DNA from: Rarobacter faecitabidus
GTDB taxonomy: Bacteria; Actinomycetota; Actinomycetes; Actinomycetales; Cellulomonadaceae
Assembly: GCF_006716265.1 (NCBI RefSeq)
Contig: NZ_VFOS01000001.1
Coordinates: 682,001-746,000, forward strand
Reading direction: 5' to 3'
Length of the DNA: 64,000 nt
The position numbers and the translations under genes were made by a program. The notes beneath the pieces were generated by a model, which searched no databases, was not told the DNA's origin, and was given only the letters and a program-made list of their open reading frames with translations. Positions 1-7,743 of this stretch are shown piece after piece; position 1 is the stretch's first letter; every line of letters begins with the position of its first letter.

Positions 1-149
1 ACGGGGAGTTCGGCGTGATGGTCGCGTCGCACGGCGAAGAAGCGGTTCCCGTCCCGCTCGACAGGGTTGCCGGCAAGACGAAGCTCGTCCCGCCGGACCA
101 CGCCTGGGTGCAGGCCGCGCGCAAGGTCGGAACCGGCCTCGGCGATTAG
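1..149 (+). CDS. pfkA: 6-phosphofructokinase, C-terminal fragment
   Basis: This is the last 48 codons of a gene that begins before the window; the reading frame starts at base 3 and stops with TAG at 147-149. The peptide reads [20 protein letters not shown] followed by a [12 protein letters not shown] stretch and ends in GTGLGD. The GxxMV...VPL...GK.K.V.P.H pattern resembles the C-terminus of group III (mixed ATP/pyrophosphate) phosphofructokinases, which phosphorylate fructose 6-phosphate in glycolysis. The catalytic core lies outside the window, so phosphoryl-donor specificity cannot be judged. A weak hairpin follows the stop. Confidence 0.6.
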   Translation, partial: GEFGVMVASHGEEAVPVPLDRVAGKTKLVPPDHAWVQAARKVGTGLGD

Positions 150-173
150 ATTGACGCGAGGTGGCCGGCACGT

Positions 174-194
174 GAAAGCCTGTCGAAGGCTTTC
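174..194 (+). terminator. possible terminator after the phosphofructokinase gene
   Basis: An 8-bp perfect inverted repeat (arms 174-181 and 187-194, 5-base loop) lies 25 bases after the stop codon. There is no clear T-run behind it, so it may be only a stabilising hairpin or a weak terminator. Confidence 0.35.
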
Positions 195-238
195 CAAATC
201 GCTGTAATTCCAACAAATTACCGTGCCAGAATTGCGGC

Positions 239-1183
239 GTGATTAAAGATTTGGCGCTAGCGGCGGATCGGCTCGCGGCGGTGGAGACCGCCGCCAAGAT
301 TCGTGCTCTGGCGGACGTCGCCCGTCCGATCCTGACGATCGAGTCCACGGTGCTCGTGAGCGAACTGGAGGTCATGTTCCGGGACGAGTCGATCCATGCC
401 GTCGTAGTCAACGATTCCGCTGAGGGCCGGATCGGGCTCATCACGCGCGCCATGTACGGGGCGGCGCTCACCGGCAGGCTCGGCTATGGGCGCGCTGTCC
501 ACCTGCGCCGCGCGGCGGGCGAGCTCGCCGACTATAAGGCGCTGGTGCTACCGCCCGGCACGAGCATCGCCGACGCCGCGACCCGCGCGATGGATCGTTC
601 GCGCAAGCGTCGATACGATCCGATCCTGGTTTCGGATACCGAATGGCGGGTCGCGGAGACGGGGGACGTCACCAAGGCGCTCGTCTCCGCGCTCGCGTCG
701 CGTTCGGTCAAGGACGCCCTCACTGCGCTTCCGACCAGAACCGCGCTGCTCTATGGGCTGGCCCGCAGGTGCGAGCGGGCGCAGGGGGGACGGGCGCGGA
801 TCGCCCTCGTGCTCATCCGCGTACGGGGGATCGGCAAGATCAACGCGCAATACGGCCAGAACGGCGGCGACACGATTCTGCAGGCAGTGGGACGCCGGCT
901 GGAGGCCACGCGCGCACCCGGAATGGACTGCTTCCGCGTTTCCGGGCGTGTGTTCGCGATCGTCACAACGCTTCCGCCGCTGGAAGAGGTCACCGTGGTT
1001 GCATCGGTTGACGCTATCCGCGAGACGCACTTGCGGGCATTGGCGCCGACAGAGCCGGGCATTCCCACGTCGATCTGGCCGGGCTTCGACTCGGGAGCGG
1101 GCTTCACGGACGCCAACGTCAGGACGGCGGACGACCTGTTGCGCACCGCCGAACTTAGGCTCCGGGCTGCACGAAAGAGATAG
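239..1183 (+). CDS. CBS-pair protein with a degenerate GGDEF domain
   Basis: A 314-residue soluble protein with a GTG start at 239. Residues about 25-145 look like a CBS-type ligand-binding pair (VARPILTIESTVLVSELEVMF, then IHAVVVND, and a second half with PILVSD). Residues about 165-312 follow the diguanylate cyclase fold: DALTALPTRTALL, IALVLIRVRGIGKINAQYG and GGDTILQAVGRRL. The signature loop that should read GG(D/E)EF is SGRVF at residues 235-239, so cyclase activity is not expected. In this family such domains can be GTP or c-di-GMP sensors, or structural; that role is inferred here. It appears to be transcribed alone, between the phosphofructokinase gene and the convergent pxp genes. 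Its 3' end overlaps the convergent pxpBC gene by 29 bases. Confidence 0.7.
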   Translation: MIKDLALAADRLAAVETAAKIRALADVARPILTIESTVLVSELEVMFRDESIHAVVVNDSAEGRIGLITRAMYGAALTGRLGYGRAVHLRRAAGELADYKALVLPPGTSIADAATRAMDRSRKRRYDPILVSDTEWRVAETGDVTKALVSALASRSVKDALTALPTRTALLYGLARRCERAQGGRARIALVLIRVRGIGKINAQYGQNGGDTILQAVGRRLEATRAPGMDCFRVSGRVFAIVTTLPPLEEVTVVASVDAIRETHLRALAPTEPGIPTSIWPGFDSGAGFTDANVRTADDLLRTAELRLRAARKR

Positions 1184-2831
1184 CGGAGGGCTCGAATCGG
1201 ACGCGCGCTCCGGCGGGCAGCTGACCGATCCGCGGGAGATCCGTGGTCGCCACGCATGCGATAACCGGATATCCGCCCGTCGTCGGGTGGTTGGTTCCGA
1301 AGACCAGCGGCGCGCCGCTCGGCGGAACCTGAATCGCCCCGGCCACCAGCCCTTCGCTGGCGAGCTCGGCATCAGCGTAGCGATCCGCCCGCGGCAGCGG
1401 TTCCTCGCCGCGTAGCCTGACGCCGACGCGATTCGATTCTGGCGTCACCTCCCATTCCCGGCCGGTGAGTAGCTCCCAGGCGTGACGCGTGAACCAATTC
1501 GCCCTGGGCCCGGGGGAGATCCGGAGAGTCACCAGATCACCTGGCGCCGGGTACGGGCCGGTCGGGACAGCCTCCTCTGCGACGGAGAATGGCGCTCTGC
1601 CCGCGCTCGCTACGTCGTCGCCCGGGCGCAACGGCCGTGGACCGAGGTCGCTCAGCGCGTCGAACGAACGCGAGTCCAGGACGCGCGGGACGGCGACGCC
1701 GCCGCGCACCGCGACGTAGATCCGCGCCCCCATTGCCGGCATCGCCAGATGGAGCGAGTCCCCGGGAACTAGCAGAAGGGGACGCGCCGGATCCGCCTCT
1801 GCTCCGTTCACGGTCACTCTGCCGCGCGCCCCCGAGACGGCGACGACCGTGCGCCGGCGGGCAGATAGGGAGATCCCGCCGACGGTCTCCAGCGCAGCCG
1901 ATGCGGGCGCATTGCCAACGAGCCGGTTGGCCGCATGTAGTGACCCGGGATCCGCCGCTCCTCCCGGGGACACCGCCCAGCCGAGCCGTCCCGGGCGTCC
2001 GCCATCCTCGATCACCGTCAGCGGACCCGGATCGACCACGGTGAGAACCGGCGGCACTCCCGAGTCGTTCCCCGCTCCAGCACCCGAGCCGCGGACCTCC
2101 GCGCTGATCGCGGGGGGCAGAAGTGCCTGCGTCAATGACGATGGCTCACCTGCGGGCTGCGCCGCGGACATCCGCGGCACGAACCTGACCCGCGTGCCCC
2201 GTGGCAGGAGCGGTGGTACGGCCGCACCGGAGTCCCACAGCGGTACCGAGGTGTGACCGATCAGCCGCCAGCCACCCGGGCTGGGCGTCGGATAGATGCC
2301 GCAGAATTCCCCGGCAATCGCGACCGATCCGCGGGGCACGCGCGCTCGAGGGCTGGCCAGTCGGGGAAGGTGCAGGGCAGCCGGCAGGCCGGCGAGGTAC
2401 GGGAAGCCCGGGGAGAACCCGTTGAATGCGACGGTGTATTCGATTCCGGAATGCAGTTCCGCGACCTCGGCGGGTGTCGCGCCGAGATCGTCGGCAACGA
2501 GGTCGAGATCGAAACCGTCGTAGTTGACCGGAATCTCCACTGGGGCGTCTACCGTCCCCTGCTCGACAGGGCTCGCGGTGGTGCGCGCGAGCTCGCGCAG
2601 TTGCGGGGAGAGTGCCGCCGCATCGACGCGGGACGGATCGACGTGGAGCGCCACGGTGCGGGCTGCCGGCACGACCTGCGTTACCCCCTCGATGGGATTC
2701 GCGCGCAGCATCGCATCGAATGCGAGCACGCGGGCCAGCGACGCAAGCTCGACCAGCATGGCACGGTCTCCCAGCGGCAGGATTCTCACCACCGCGCCGG
2801 CCACCGTGTCATTGTGCTCGCCGCTTGCCAT
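1155..2831 (-). CDS. pxpBC: 5-oxoprolinase subunits B and C fused in one protein (PxpBC)
   Basis: A 558-residue fusion of the two subunits that, with PxpA, open 5-oxoproline (pyroglutamate) to glutamate using ATP. Residues about 14-225 are the PxpB/KipI part (ILPLGDRAMLVEL, FSPGFPYLAGLP, GGWRLIGHT). Residues about 265-555 are the PxpC/KipA part, beginning LTVVDPGPLTVIEDGGRPG and continuing WAVSPGGAADPGSLHAANRLVGN. In many bacteria these are separate genes. The ATG start lies 15 bases after the pxpA stop, so the two are surely co-transcribed. Automatic annotation often calls this family urea amidolyase or allophanate hydrolase, but adjacency to pxpA supports oxoprolinase. Confidence 0.88.
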   Translation of the reverse strand: MASGEHNDTVAGAVVRILPLGDRAMLVELASLARVLAFDAMLRANPIEGVTQVVPAARTVALHVDPSRVDAAALSPQLRELARTTASPVEQGTVDAPVEIPVNYDGFDLDLVADDLGATPAEVAELHSGIEYTVAFNGFSPGFPYLAGLPAALHLPRLASPRARVPRGSVAIAGEFCGIYPTPSPGGWRLIGHTSVPLWDSGAAVPPLLPRGTRVRFVPRMSAAQPAGEPSSLTQALLPPAISAEVRGSGAGAGNDSGVPPVLTVVDPGPLTVIEDGGRPGRLGWAVSPGGAADPGSLHAANRLVGNAPASAALETVGGISLSARRRTVVAVSGARGRVTVNGAEADPARPLLLVPGDSLHLAMPAMGARIYVAVRGGVAVPRVLDSRSFDALSDLGPRPLRPGDDVASAGRAPFSVAEEAVPTGPYPAPGDLVTLRISPGPRANWFTRHAWELLTGREWEVTPESNRVGVRLRGEEPLPRADRYADAELASEGLVAGAIQVPPSGAPLVFGTNHPTTGGYPVIACVATTDLPRIGQLPAGARVRFEPSAISFVQPGA

Positions 2832-2846
2832 GCGATGCGGACCGCG

Positions 2847-3611
2847 CTAGTGCTCGATGGCACGTAGGTCCACGCCCGCCGCCTCGAGCGCCGAGCGAAT
2901 CGCCCTCGCAATGGCCGTCGCATGCGCGGTTTCGCCGTGCACGCAGACGGTCCTTGCCGCCAGCGCAATCGGCGAGCCCTCGTGCGCCAGGATCTCGCCA
3001 CGGCGGGCGAGGCGGACGACGCGGGCGGCTATCTCGTCCGGATCCGTGAGCACGGCGCCAACGAGCGAGCGTGGGCGCAGCGTGCCGTCGGTTTCGTAGG
3101 CGCGATCGGCGAAGGCCTCCGGCACGGGGACGAGCCCTGCCGCGCGGGCCTCGTCCAGGAAGACGGACCCAGCGAGGCCGTAGACGGGTAGACCCGGTCG
3201 AACGCTCGCGATGGCGCGGGCAACGGTGCGTGCCTGGTTGCGGTCCGTCGCGATGACGTTGTAGAGCGCACCGTGTGGCTTCGCGTGGGTCAGTTCCACG
3301 GCGACGCTCGCAGTCACCCCCAGCGCGGCCCCGAGCTGGTAGACGACATCGGCGTGGAGCTCGTCGTGCGTGACGGGCATCGGGCGGCGGCCGAATCCGC
3401 GCAGGTCGGCGTACGAGATGTGGGCGCCGATGCTCACGCCCGCGTCGCGCGCCATCGCTGCGGTTCGGATCATCGTCTGCGGATCGCCGGCGTGAAAGCC
3501 GCACGCGAGATTGGCCGAGGTGACTATACCGAGGAGTGACTCGTCGTCGCCCATGCGCCACGGGCCGAACGATTCGCCAAGATCGGCGTTGAGATCCATG
3601 GTCACGGTCAC
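2847..3611 (-). CDS. pxpA: 5-oxoprolinase subunit A (LamB/YcsF family)
   Basis: A 254-residue protein of the LamB/YcsF family. It shows MDLNADLGESFG near the N-terminus, SANLACGFHAGDP, KPHGALYN and EAFADRAYE, all family hallmarks of PxpA, which acts with PxpB and PxpC on 5-oxoproline. The GTG at 3611 is chosen because AAGGG lies about 9 bases before it; an ATG four codons later (3599) is the alternative. The open frame extends further upstream, but that part overlaps the divergent monooxygenase gene and shows no homology. It is first in a two-gene operon with pxpBC. Confidence 0.88.
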   Translation of the reverse strand: MTVTMDLNADLGESFGPWRMGDDESLLGIVTSANLACGFHAGDPQTMIRTAAMARDAGVSIGAHISYADLRGFGRRPMPVTHDELHADVVYQLGAALGVTASVAVELTHAKPHGALYNVIATDRNQARTVARAIASVRPGLPVYGLAGSVFLDEARAAGLVPVPEAFADRAYETDGTLRPRSLVGAVLTDPDEIAARVVRLARRGEILAHEGSPIALAARTVCVHGETAHATAIARAIRSALEAAGVDLRAIEH

Positions 3612-3716
3612 GCGCGTCGCCCTTAAGTCGTGTTCCTTGATGCGTTCATCTCCACGGTAGCGCAGGCTGTGAGGGAGGCCACATTGCCATCCGGAATGAA
3701 CGCGAGGCGTTTCGAG

Positions 3717-3746
3717 TTGACGTAGATACATGCAATTGCATCTAAT
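3717..3746 (+). promoter_or_regulatory. promoter of the monooxygenase operon with an internal palindromic operator
   Basis: A -35-like TTGACG (3717-3722) and a -10-like TCTAAT (3741-3746) are separated by 18 bases. The spacer carries the perfect 12-bp palindrome ATGCAATTGCAT (3730-3741), flanked by TA on each side in a TAcATGCAATTGCATcTA arrangement. A MarR-family gene lies in the operon, and MarR dimers typically bind 16-20 bp palindromes over core promoters, so this is its likely operator. The binding is inferred. Confidence 0.6.
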
Positions 3747-3789
3747 TGATGACGGGCGGCGCTCGGTCGCCAGCGAGGAGTGGGTTGAA

Positions 3790-4968
3790 ATGCAGTTCGG
3801 AATCTTCACGGTCGGCGACGTGACCCGTGATCCCAACACCGGCCGGACGCCGAGCGAGGCGGAACGCATTAACGCGGCCGTGCAGATCGCCAAGAAGGCC
3901 GAGGAGGTCGGGCTCGACGTGTACGCCACGGGGGAGCACCACAACCCACCCTTCTACACGTCTTCGCCCACCACGTTCCTGGCTTATATCGCCGCGCAGA
4001 CGAAGCGCATCATCCTGTCGACCTCCACGACGCTCATCACCACCAACGACCCGGTTCGCATCGCCGAGGAGTACGCGATGCTGCAGCACCTGGCTCACGG
4101 GCGTTCGGACATCATGCTCGGCCGGGGGAATACCGCGCCGGTCTATCCCTGGTTCGGGCAGGACATCCGCGAGTCGCTGCCACTCGCGCTGGAGCACTAC
4201 AACCTGCTCCATGAGCTGTGGCACAACGACGTGGTCGACTTCGAAGGGCGCTTTCGGACGCCGCTGCAGGGGTTCACGTCCACGCCGCGCCCGCTCGATG
4301 ACGTTCCGCCGTTCGTCTGGCACGGCTCCATCCGCACGCCCGAGATCGCAGAGCAGGCGGCCTACTACGGCGACGGCTTCTTCGCCAACGGCATCTTCTG
4401 GCCCATGAGCCACTTCCAGCGGCTGATCGCGCTGTACCGGCGCAGGTTCGAGCACTACGGCCACGGCACGCAGGAGCAGGCGATCGTGGGTGTCGGCGCC
4501 CAACTCTTCGCCCGACCCAAGTCGCAGGACGCCATCAGCGAATTCCGCCCGTACTACGACAACTCGGCCGTCTACCGCGGCGGCCCGGACCTGGAGACGA
4601 TGAGCGAGGCCACCCCGCTGTTCGTCGGCAGTCCGCAGCAGGTCATCGACCGCATCATGGAACTGCCGAACTACTTCGGCTACTACCAGCGCCAGATGTT
4701 CCTGATCGACCACGGCGGCATGCCCACCAAGACGGTGCTGGAGCAACTGGACCTGCTCGGCGAGGAGATCCTCCCCGTCGTGCGCAAGGAGATGGCGGCA
4801 CTCAGGCCGGCAGGCGCGGCCCCCGCGCCAACGCACGACCTCCTGGTCAAGGCCAAGTACGGCGATGCCGAGCCGCGGCAGCCGCGCCCCAACGACAATC
4901 GCGGGGACAACGTGACGGGCACATCGCCCTCCGACCCGGCCAAGCCGGCGACGATGCCCTCGCTGTAG
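3790..4968 (+). CDS. luciferase-like FMN-dependent monooxygenase (CE1758-like)
   Basis: A 392-residue protein of the bacterial luciferase-like superfamily. It starts MQFGIFTVGDVTRDP and shows STSTTLITTNDPVRIAEEYAMLQHL and RSDIMLGRGNTAPVYPWFG, the flavin-binding TIM-barrel pattern. These enzymes use reduced FMN and oxygen to oxidise small organic substrates; the substrate here is unknown. The ATG at 3790 has GAGGAG about 10 bases upstream; the longer open frame from 3730 would overlap the promoter and operator. The C-terminal 60 residues are Pro/Ala-rich and look disordered. MarR and FMN reductase genes follow. The pairing with the reductase is typical of two-component flavin monooxygenases, where the reductase supplies FMNH2. 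Confidence 0.85.
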   Translation: MQFGIFTVGDVTRDPNTGRTPSEAERINAAVQIAKKAEEVGLDVYATGEHHNPPFYTSSPTTFLAYIAAQTKRIILSTSTTLITTNDPVRIAEEYAMLQHLAHGRSDIMLGRGNTAPVYPWFGQDIRESLPLALEHYNLLHELWHNDVVDFEGRFRTPLQGFTSTPRPLDDVPPFVWHGSIRTPEIAEQAAYYGDGFFANGIFWPMSHFQRLIALYRRRFEHYGHGTQEQAIVGVGAQLFARPKSQDAISEFRPYYDNSAVYRGGPDLETMSEATPLFVGSPQQVIDRIMELPNYFGYYQRQMFLIDHGGMPTKTVLEQLDLLGEEILPVVRKEMAALRPAGAAPAPTHDLLVKAKYGDAEPRQPRPNDNRGDNVTGTSPSDPAKPATMPSL

Positions 4969-4985
4969 AAGGCGGGTAACCCGAA

Positions 4986-5471
4986 GTGAGCCAGACGCCC
5001 TGCGATCGACACGGCCAGCCAGCGACCACGCTGACCAAGCCGCAACTCAGTGCCGCTAACGCGGCCTGGGAGTCGCTGCTCCAGTCCTACGCCTCGATGA
5101 TGCGGAAGTTCCTCGCCGACGAGGTGTGGGAGGACCTGACTGCCCGGGAGTACGACGTGCTGTACACGCTGGCGAAGGCGGGGCGGGAGATACGACAGTC
5201 GGAACTGCTCGAAGGCGTACTCCTCAGCCAGCCCGCGATCTCGAGACTCGTCGACCGACTGGTCGTGAGAGGACTCGTCCTGCGCCGCGTCGCCGACGAA
5301 GATCGGCGGAGCATCCTGCTCTGCCTGAGCGATGAGGGCCGTGCGCTTCAGCGCAAGGTCGGCAAATGCCACGGGCGACTCGTCGCCGAGCGCATGTGGG
5401 CAGGGCTCACCGCGGCGGAAATGCAACAACTAACAGAATTGACATCCAAGATTCGCGAGGCGAACTCATGA
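4986..5471 (+). CDS. MarR-family transcriptional regulator
   Basis: A 161-residue winged-helix regulator. The recognition region QSELLEGVLLSQPAISRLVDRLVVRGLVLRRVADEDRRS spans residues about 74-112 in pieces typical of MarR, followed by the wing and a C-terminal dimerisation helix. GTG start at 4986; a weak AAGG precedes it. Its stop overlaps the FMN reductase start in ATGA. Because it sits between the monooxygenase and its reductase, it most likely represses the operon by binding the palindrome in the upstream promoter and releases on a ligand, perhaps the monooxygenase substrate. The ligand cannot be told from sequence. Confidence 0.88.
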   Translation: MSQTPCDRHGQPATTLTKPQLSAANAAWESLLQSYASMMRKFLADEVWEDLTAREYDVLYTLAKAGREIRQSELLEGVLLSQPAISRLVDRLVVRGLVLRRVADEDRRSILLCLSDEGRALQRKVGKCHGRLVAERMWAGLTAAEMQQLTELTSKIREANS

Positions 5472-6190
5472 CAACCACCCCCGATAGCCCCTTCGAGGTC
5501 GTCGCCGTCAGCGCCGGCGTCTCATCGCCATCGACCACCCGAATGCTCGCAGACCGCATCGGCGTCGCCACGCGCGAGCAACTCGCCGCGCTGCTGCCGG
5601 GCGCCGAGGTACGCGTTCGGGTCGTCGAATTGCGCGAACTCGCGAGCGACATTGCGATCGCCTCGACCGGCGCCCTCAAGTCCGAGCGGCTCAACGAGGC
5701 GATCGCCACGGTGGCCCGCGCAGACGCACTCATCGCGGTGACGCCCGTGTTCAAGGCCTCCTACACGGGACTGTTCAAGTCCTTCTTCGACGTGCTGGAC
5801 GACGATGTGCTGTTGTCGATGCCGGTCGTTCTCGCGGCGACGGCAGGCACCCCGCGCCACGCCCTCGTGCCGGACTCAGATATGCGTCCGCTGTTCGCAT
5901 ACCTGCGTGCCATGGCCGTCCCGACATCGGTCTTCGCCGCCACTGAGGACTGGGCCGATCCGGCGGGCCTCGGCCGCCGGATCAAGCGAGCGGCGACCGA
6001 ACTTGCGGCGCTCACGGCGGCGCGGGTGCGCCAGGAGGTTCTCGGCAGGCAGGGATCGACCTACCAGCGCACCTTCGACTCCCACGGTTCGCAGGATTCG
6101 CTCGCCGACATCGACTTCGACACCGACCTCATGAGGCTGGCGACCGGTGGAGTGGCTGACAAATCGCCCCGGGTGAGCGACGGGCGTTAA
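5468..6190 (+). CDS. NAD(P)H-dependent FMN reductase (CE1759-like)
   Basis: A 240-residue flavodoxin-fold FMN reductase. The N-terminus FEVVAVSAGVSSPSTTRMLADRI is the FMN-phosphate loop, and VTPVFKASYTGLFKSFFDVLD is the conserved family block. It should deliver FMNH2 to the luciferase-like monooxygenase encoded first in this operon. The ATG at 5468 overlaps the MarR stop by 4 bases (ATGA), so translation is probably coupled. The gene ends in a TTAA shared with the convergent alarmone synthetase stop. A related but truncated copy lies at the end of the window (63,757 onward). Confidence 0.87.
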   Translation: MTTTPDSPFEVVAVSAGVSSPSTTRMLADRIGVATREQLAALLPGAEVRVRVVELRELASDIAIASTGALKSERLNEAIATVARADALIAVTPVFKASYTGLFKSFFDVLDDDVLLSMPVVLAATAGTPRHALVPDSDMRPLFAYLRAMAVPTSVFAATEDWADPAGLGRRIKRAATELAALTAARVRQEVLGRQGSTYQRTFDSHGSQDSLADIDFDTDLMRLATGGVADKSPRVSDGR

Positions 6191-7008
6191 ATCCGCTTCC
6201 GGCGAAGATCCGCTAGGCGTTCGATGAGGTGAAGTTGCGGGACGAGCCCGTGCTGATCCGCAACCGCTCGATCCAGGTGATCGATCGTGCGCGCAGCCGC
6301 CGCACCGTCCTTGTCCGCCTCGAGTTCCAGTTCCCGCACCCGCGCGCGCAGGTCCGTCATCGTCGTGTCCAAAGTCGCGGCGACCTGCGCGGAACTGCGC
6401 AGCCCGTCCAGGATCTCGGCCGGCACCTGCCGCTCGTACTTGTAGTAGATCTTGTGCTCAAGCGACGCCCAGAAGTCCATCGCGATCGTCCTGATCTGCA
6501 CTTCCACTGTCACCTGCACGGTGCCGGACGAGAGGAACACCGGCACCGAGCAGATGAGATGGAGGCTGCGGTATCCGTTCGGTTTCGGGTTCTGGATGTA
6601 GTCCTTGACCTCAAGCACCGTGAGATCGTCCTGGCGTTGCAGTGCCTCGAGCACCTTGTAGATGTCCGGGATGAAACTGCAGACGATCCGCACCCCCGCG
6701 ATGTCGAAGATCGAGCCGCGAATGGCGTCGAAGTTCGGGTCACAGCCCTTGCGTTCGATCTTGTCCAGCACGGAGGCGGCCGACTTCAGGCGCGAGGAGA
6801 CGTGCTCGATGGGGTTTTCGTGATGCAGGTGCTCGAACTCATCGCGCAGGATGTTCACCTTCGTGAGCACCTCGTCGATAGCGAACTTGTACTGCAGCAT
6901 GAAGCGCGTGAACGCATCGCGCAACGCCTCCAGATCGGCGATGGTCGCATCCGGGCCCAGCAGGTCGGTGAGTCCGACTTCGATATTGGCGCCTACGTTG
7001 GAAGTCAT
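6187..7008 (-). CDS. small alarmone synthetase, RelA/SpoT synthetase domain only
   Basis: A 273-residue single-domain (p)ppGpp synthetase-like protein. Conserved synthetase motifs are visible: SSRLKSAASVLDKI, IFDIAGVRIVCSF, KDYIQNPKPNGYRSLHL and VEVQIRTIAMDFWASLEHK. There is no HD hydrolase domain and no TGS or ACT domain, so it resembles RelQ/YjbM-type small alarmone synthetases. These transfer pyrophosphate from ATP to GDP or GTP under stress. An N-terminal helix of about 40 residues and a C-terminal coiled-coil-like helix (LRARVRELELEADKDG) flank the domain. A GGGGGT stretch before the ATG acts as a ribosome site. It is monocistronic, convergent with the FMN reductase gene. Confidence 0.87.
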   Translation of the reverse strand: MTSNVGANIEVGLTDLLGPDATIADLEALRDAFTRFMLQYKFAIDEVLTKVNILRDEFEHLHHENPIEHVSSRLKSAASVLDKIERKGCDPNFDAIRGSIFDIAGVRIVCSFIPDIYKVLEALQRQDDLTVLEVKDYIQNPKPNGYRSLHLICSVPVFLSSGTVQVTVEVQIRTIAMDFWASLEHKIYYKYERQVPAEILDGLRSSAQVAATLDTTMTDLRARVRELELEADKDGAAAARTIDHLDRAVADQHGLVPQLHLIERLADLRRKRI

Positions 7009-7064
7009 ACCCCCATCGTAAATCCGCGGTCTGGGTGGCGGCCTGGGGCCACTACTGTGGAGCC

Positions 7065-7283
7065 ATGTACTGGTTCCTCGTCGCCCTTGCCTTCCTCAAC
7101 GTCCTGTTCAACGCCGCGGTCTGGCCGCAGTTCTATCGCCGCGTGCAGGCGGACCCGCGCGCCCGCGATGCGCATGGACGGCCGACGAAGTTCTTGCGGG
7201 TTCATCGGGTGCTCTTCATCGCGACGGGCGTGGTGACATTCGTGACGGCCATCGGTGCCATCGCGGGAGTCTTCGCCCGCTAG
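7065..7283 (+). CDS. SCO4848-like small membrane protein
   Basis: A 72-residue protein with two hydrophobic segments (residues about 2-19 and 46-70) separated by a conserved polar loop reading NVLFNAAVWPQFYRRVQADP then RARDAHGRPTKFLRVH. This pattern is typical of the small actinobacterial SCO4848 family, whose function is unknown. The start at ATG 7065 is preferred over an upstream in-frame start because the protein then begins right at the membrane segment. A TACTGT hexamer 6 bases before the ATG would give a leaderless mRNA. It is divergent from the alarmone synthetase gene. Confidence 0.75.
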   Translation: MYWFLVALAFLNVLFNAAVWPQFYRRVQADPRARDAHGRPTKFLRVHRVLFIATGVVTFVTAIGAIAGVFAR

Positions 7284-7307
7284 GACGGGCCGGTGGGGGC
7301 GGGGCGA

Positions 7308-7664
7308 CTAGCGCCGGTATTCCTCTCGGACGAGCGCTTCCGCGTCTGCCGGGCTGATGCCGAGATCGCGCATGAGTCGCACATAGTCAGCGGCGGCGCG
7401 CCTCGCCGTATCGTCGACGACGGTGCTCGCGGACGTCACGAACGTGCCATTGCGCCCCCGGGTCTCGATGAGGTGCGCCTGCTCGAGTTCGCGGTACGCC
7501 CGAGCCACGGTGTTGACCGCGACACCGAGTTGCTCCGCGACCTGGCGGACCGTGCCCAGGCGCGCGCCGGCCGACAGGGTCCCGGCGGCGATCTGGCGAG
7601 CGATCTGCCCGCGAATCTGCTCGAACGGCACGACGGGAGATGCGGGATCGATGGTGATCTCCAT
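7308..7664 (-). CDS. GntR-family regulator, YtrA type
   Basis: A 118-residue regulator. Residues about 12-75 form the GntR winged helix (PFEQIRGQIARQIAAGTLSA, RLGTVRQVAEQLGVAVNTVARAYRELE). The C-terminal part is only about 40 residues, which fits the short YtrA subfamily, whose members usually control ABC transporters or redox genes near by. No ABC genes adjoin, so autoregulation and control of the divergent aldo/keto reductase are the simplest ideas. The start lies 9 bases after a perfect palindrome in its own promoter. Confidence 0.87.
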   Translation of the reverse strand: MEITIDPASPVVPFEQIRGQIARQIAAGTLSAGARLGTVRQVAEQLGVAVNTVARAYRELEQAHLIETRGRNGTFVTSASTVVDDTARRAAADYVRLMRDLGISPADAEALVREEYRR

Positions 7665-7670
7665 CGCCCG

Positions 7671-7699
7671 ATCGTATTAATACAAACGTTCGCGGTCAA
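7671..7699 (-). promoter_or_regulatory. leaderless GntR promoter with a palindromic operator
   Basis: On the minus strand TTGACC (7699-7694), a 17-base spacer and TACGAT (7676-7671) form a near-consensus promoter. The predicted transcription start falls on or next to the ATG at 7664, so the mRNA is probably leaderless. The perfect palindrome GTATTAATAC (7674-7683) overlaps the -10 box and fits the GTn...nAC pattern of GntR operators, which suggests autorepression. Confidence 0.6.
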
Positions 7700-7731
7700 G
7701 GAATCCCCTGCGAATCCCGCGTCGTCCGGCG

Positions 7732-7737
7732 TAGGCT
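7732..7737 (+). promoter_or_regulatory. -10 hexamer of a leaderless aldo/keto reductase mRNA
   Basis: TAGGCT lies 6 bases before the ATG at 7744 and no Shine-Dalgarno sequence is present between them. This spacing places transcription initiation at the start codon. No convincing -35 box is seen. Confidence 0.45.
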
Positions 7738-7743
7738 CGAAGA

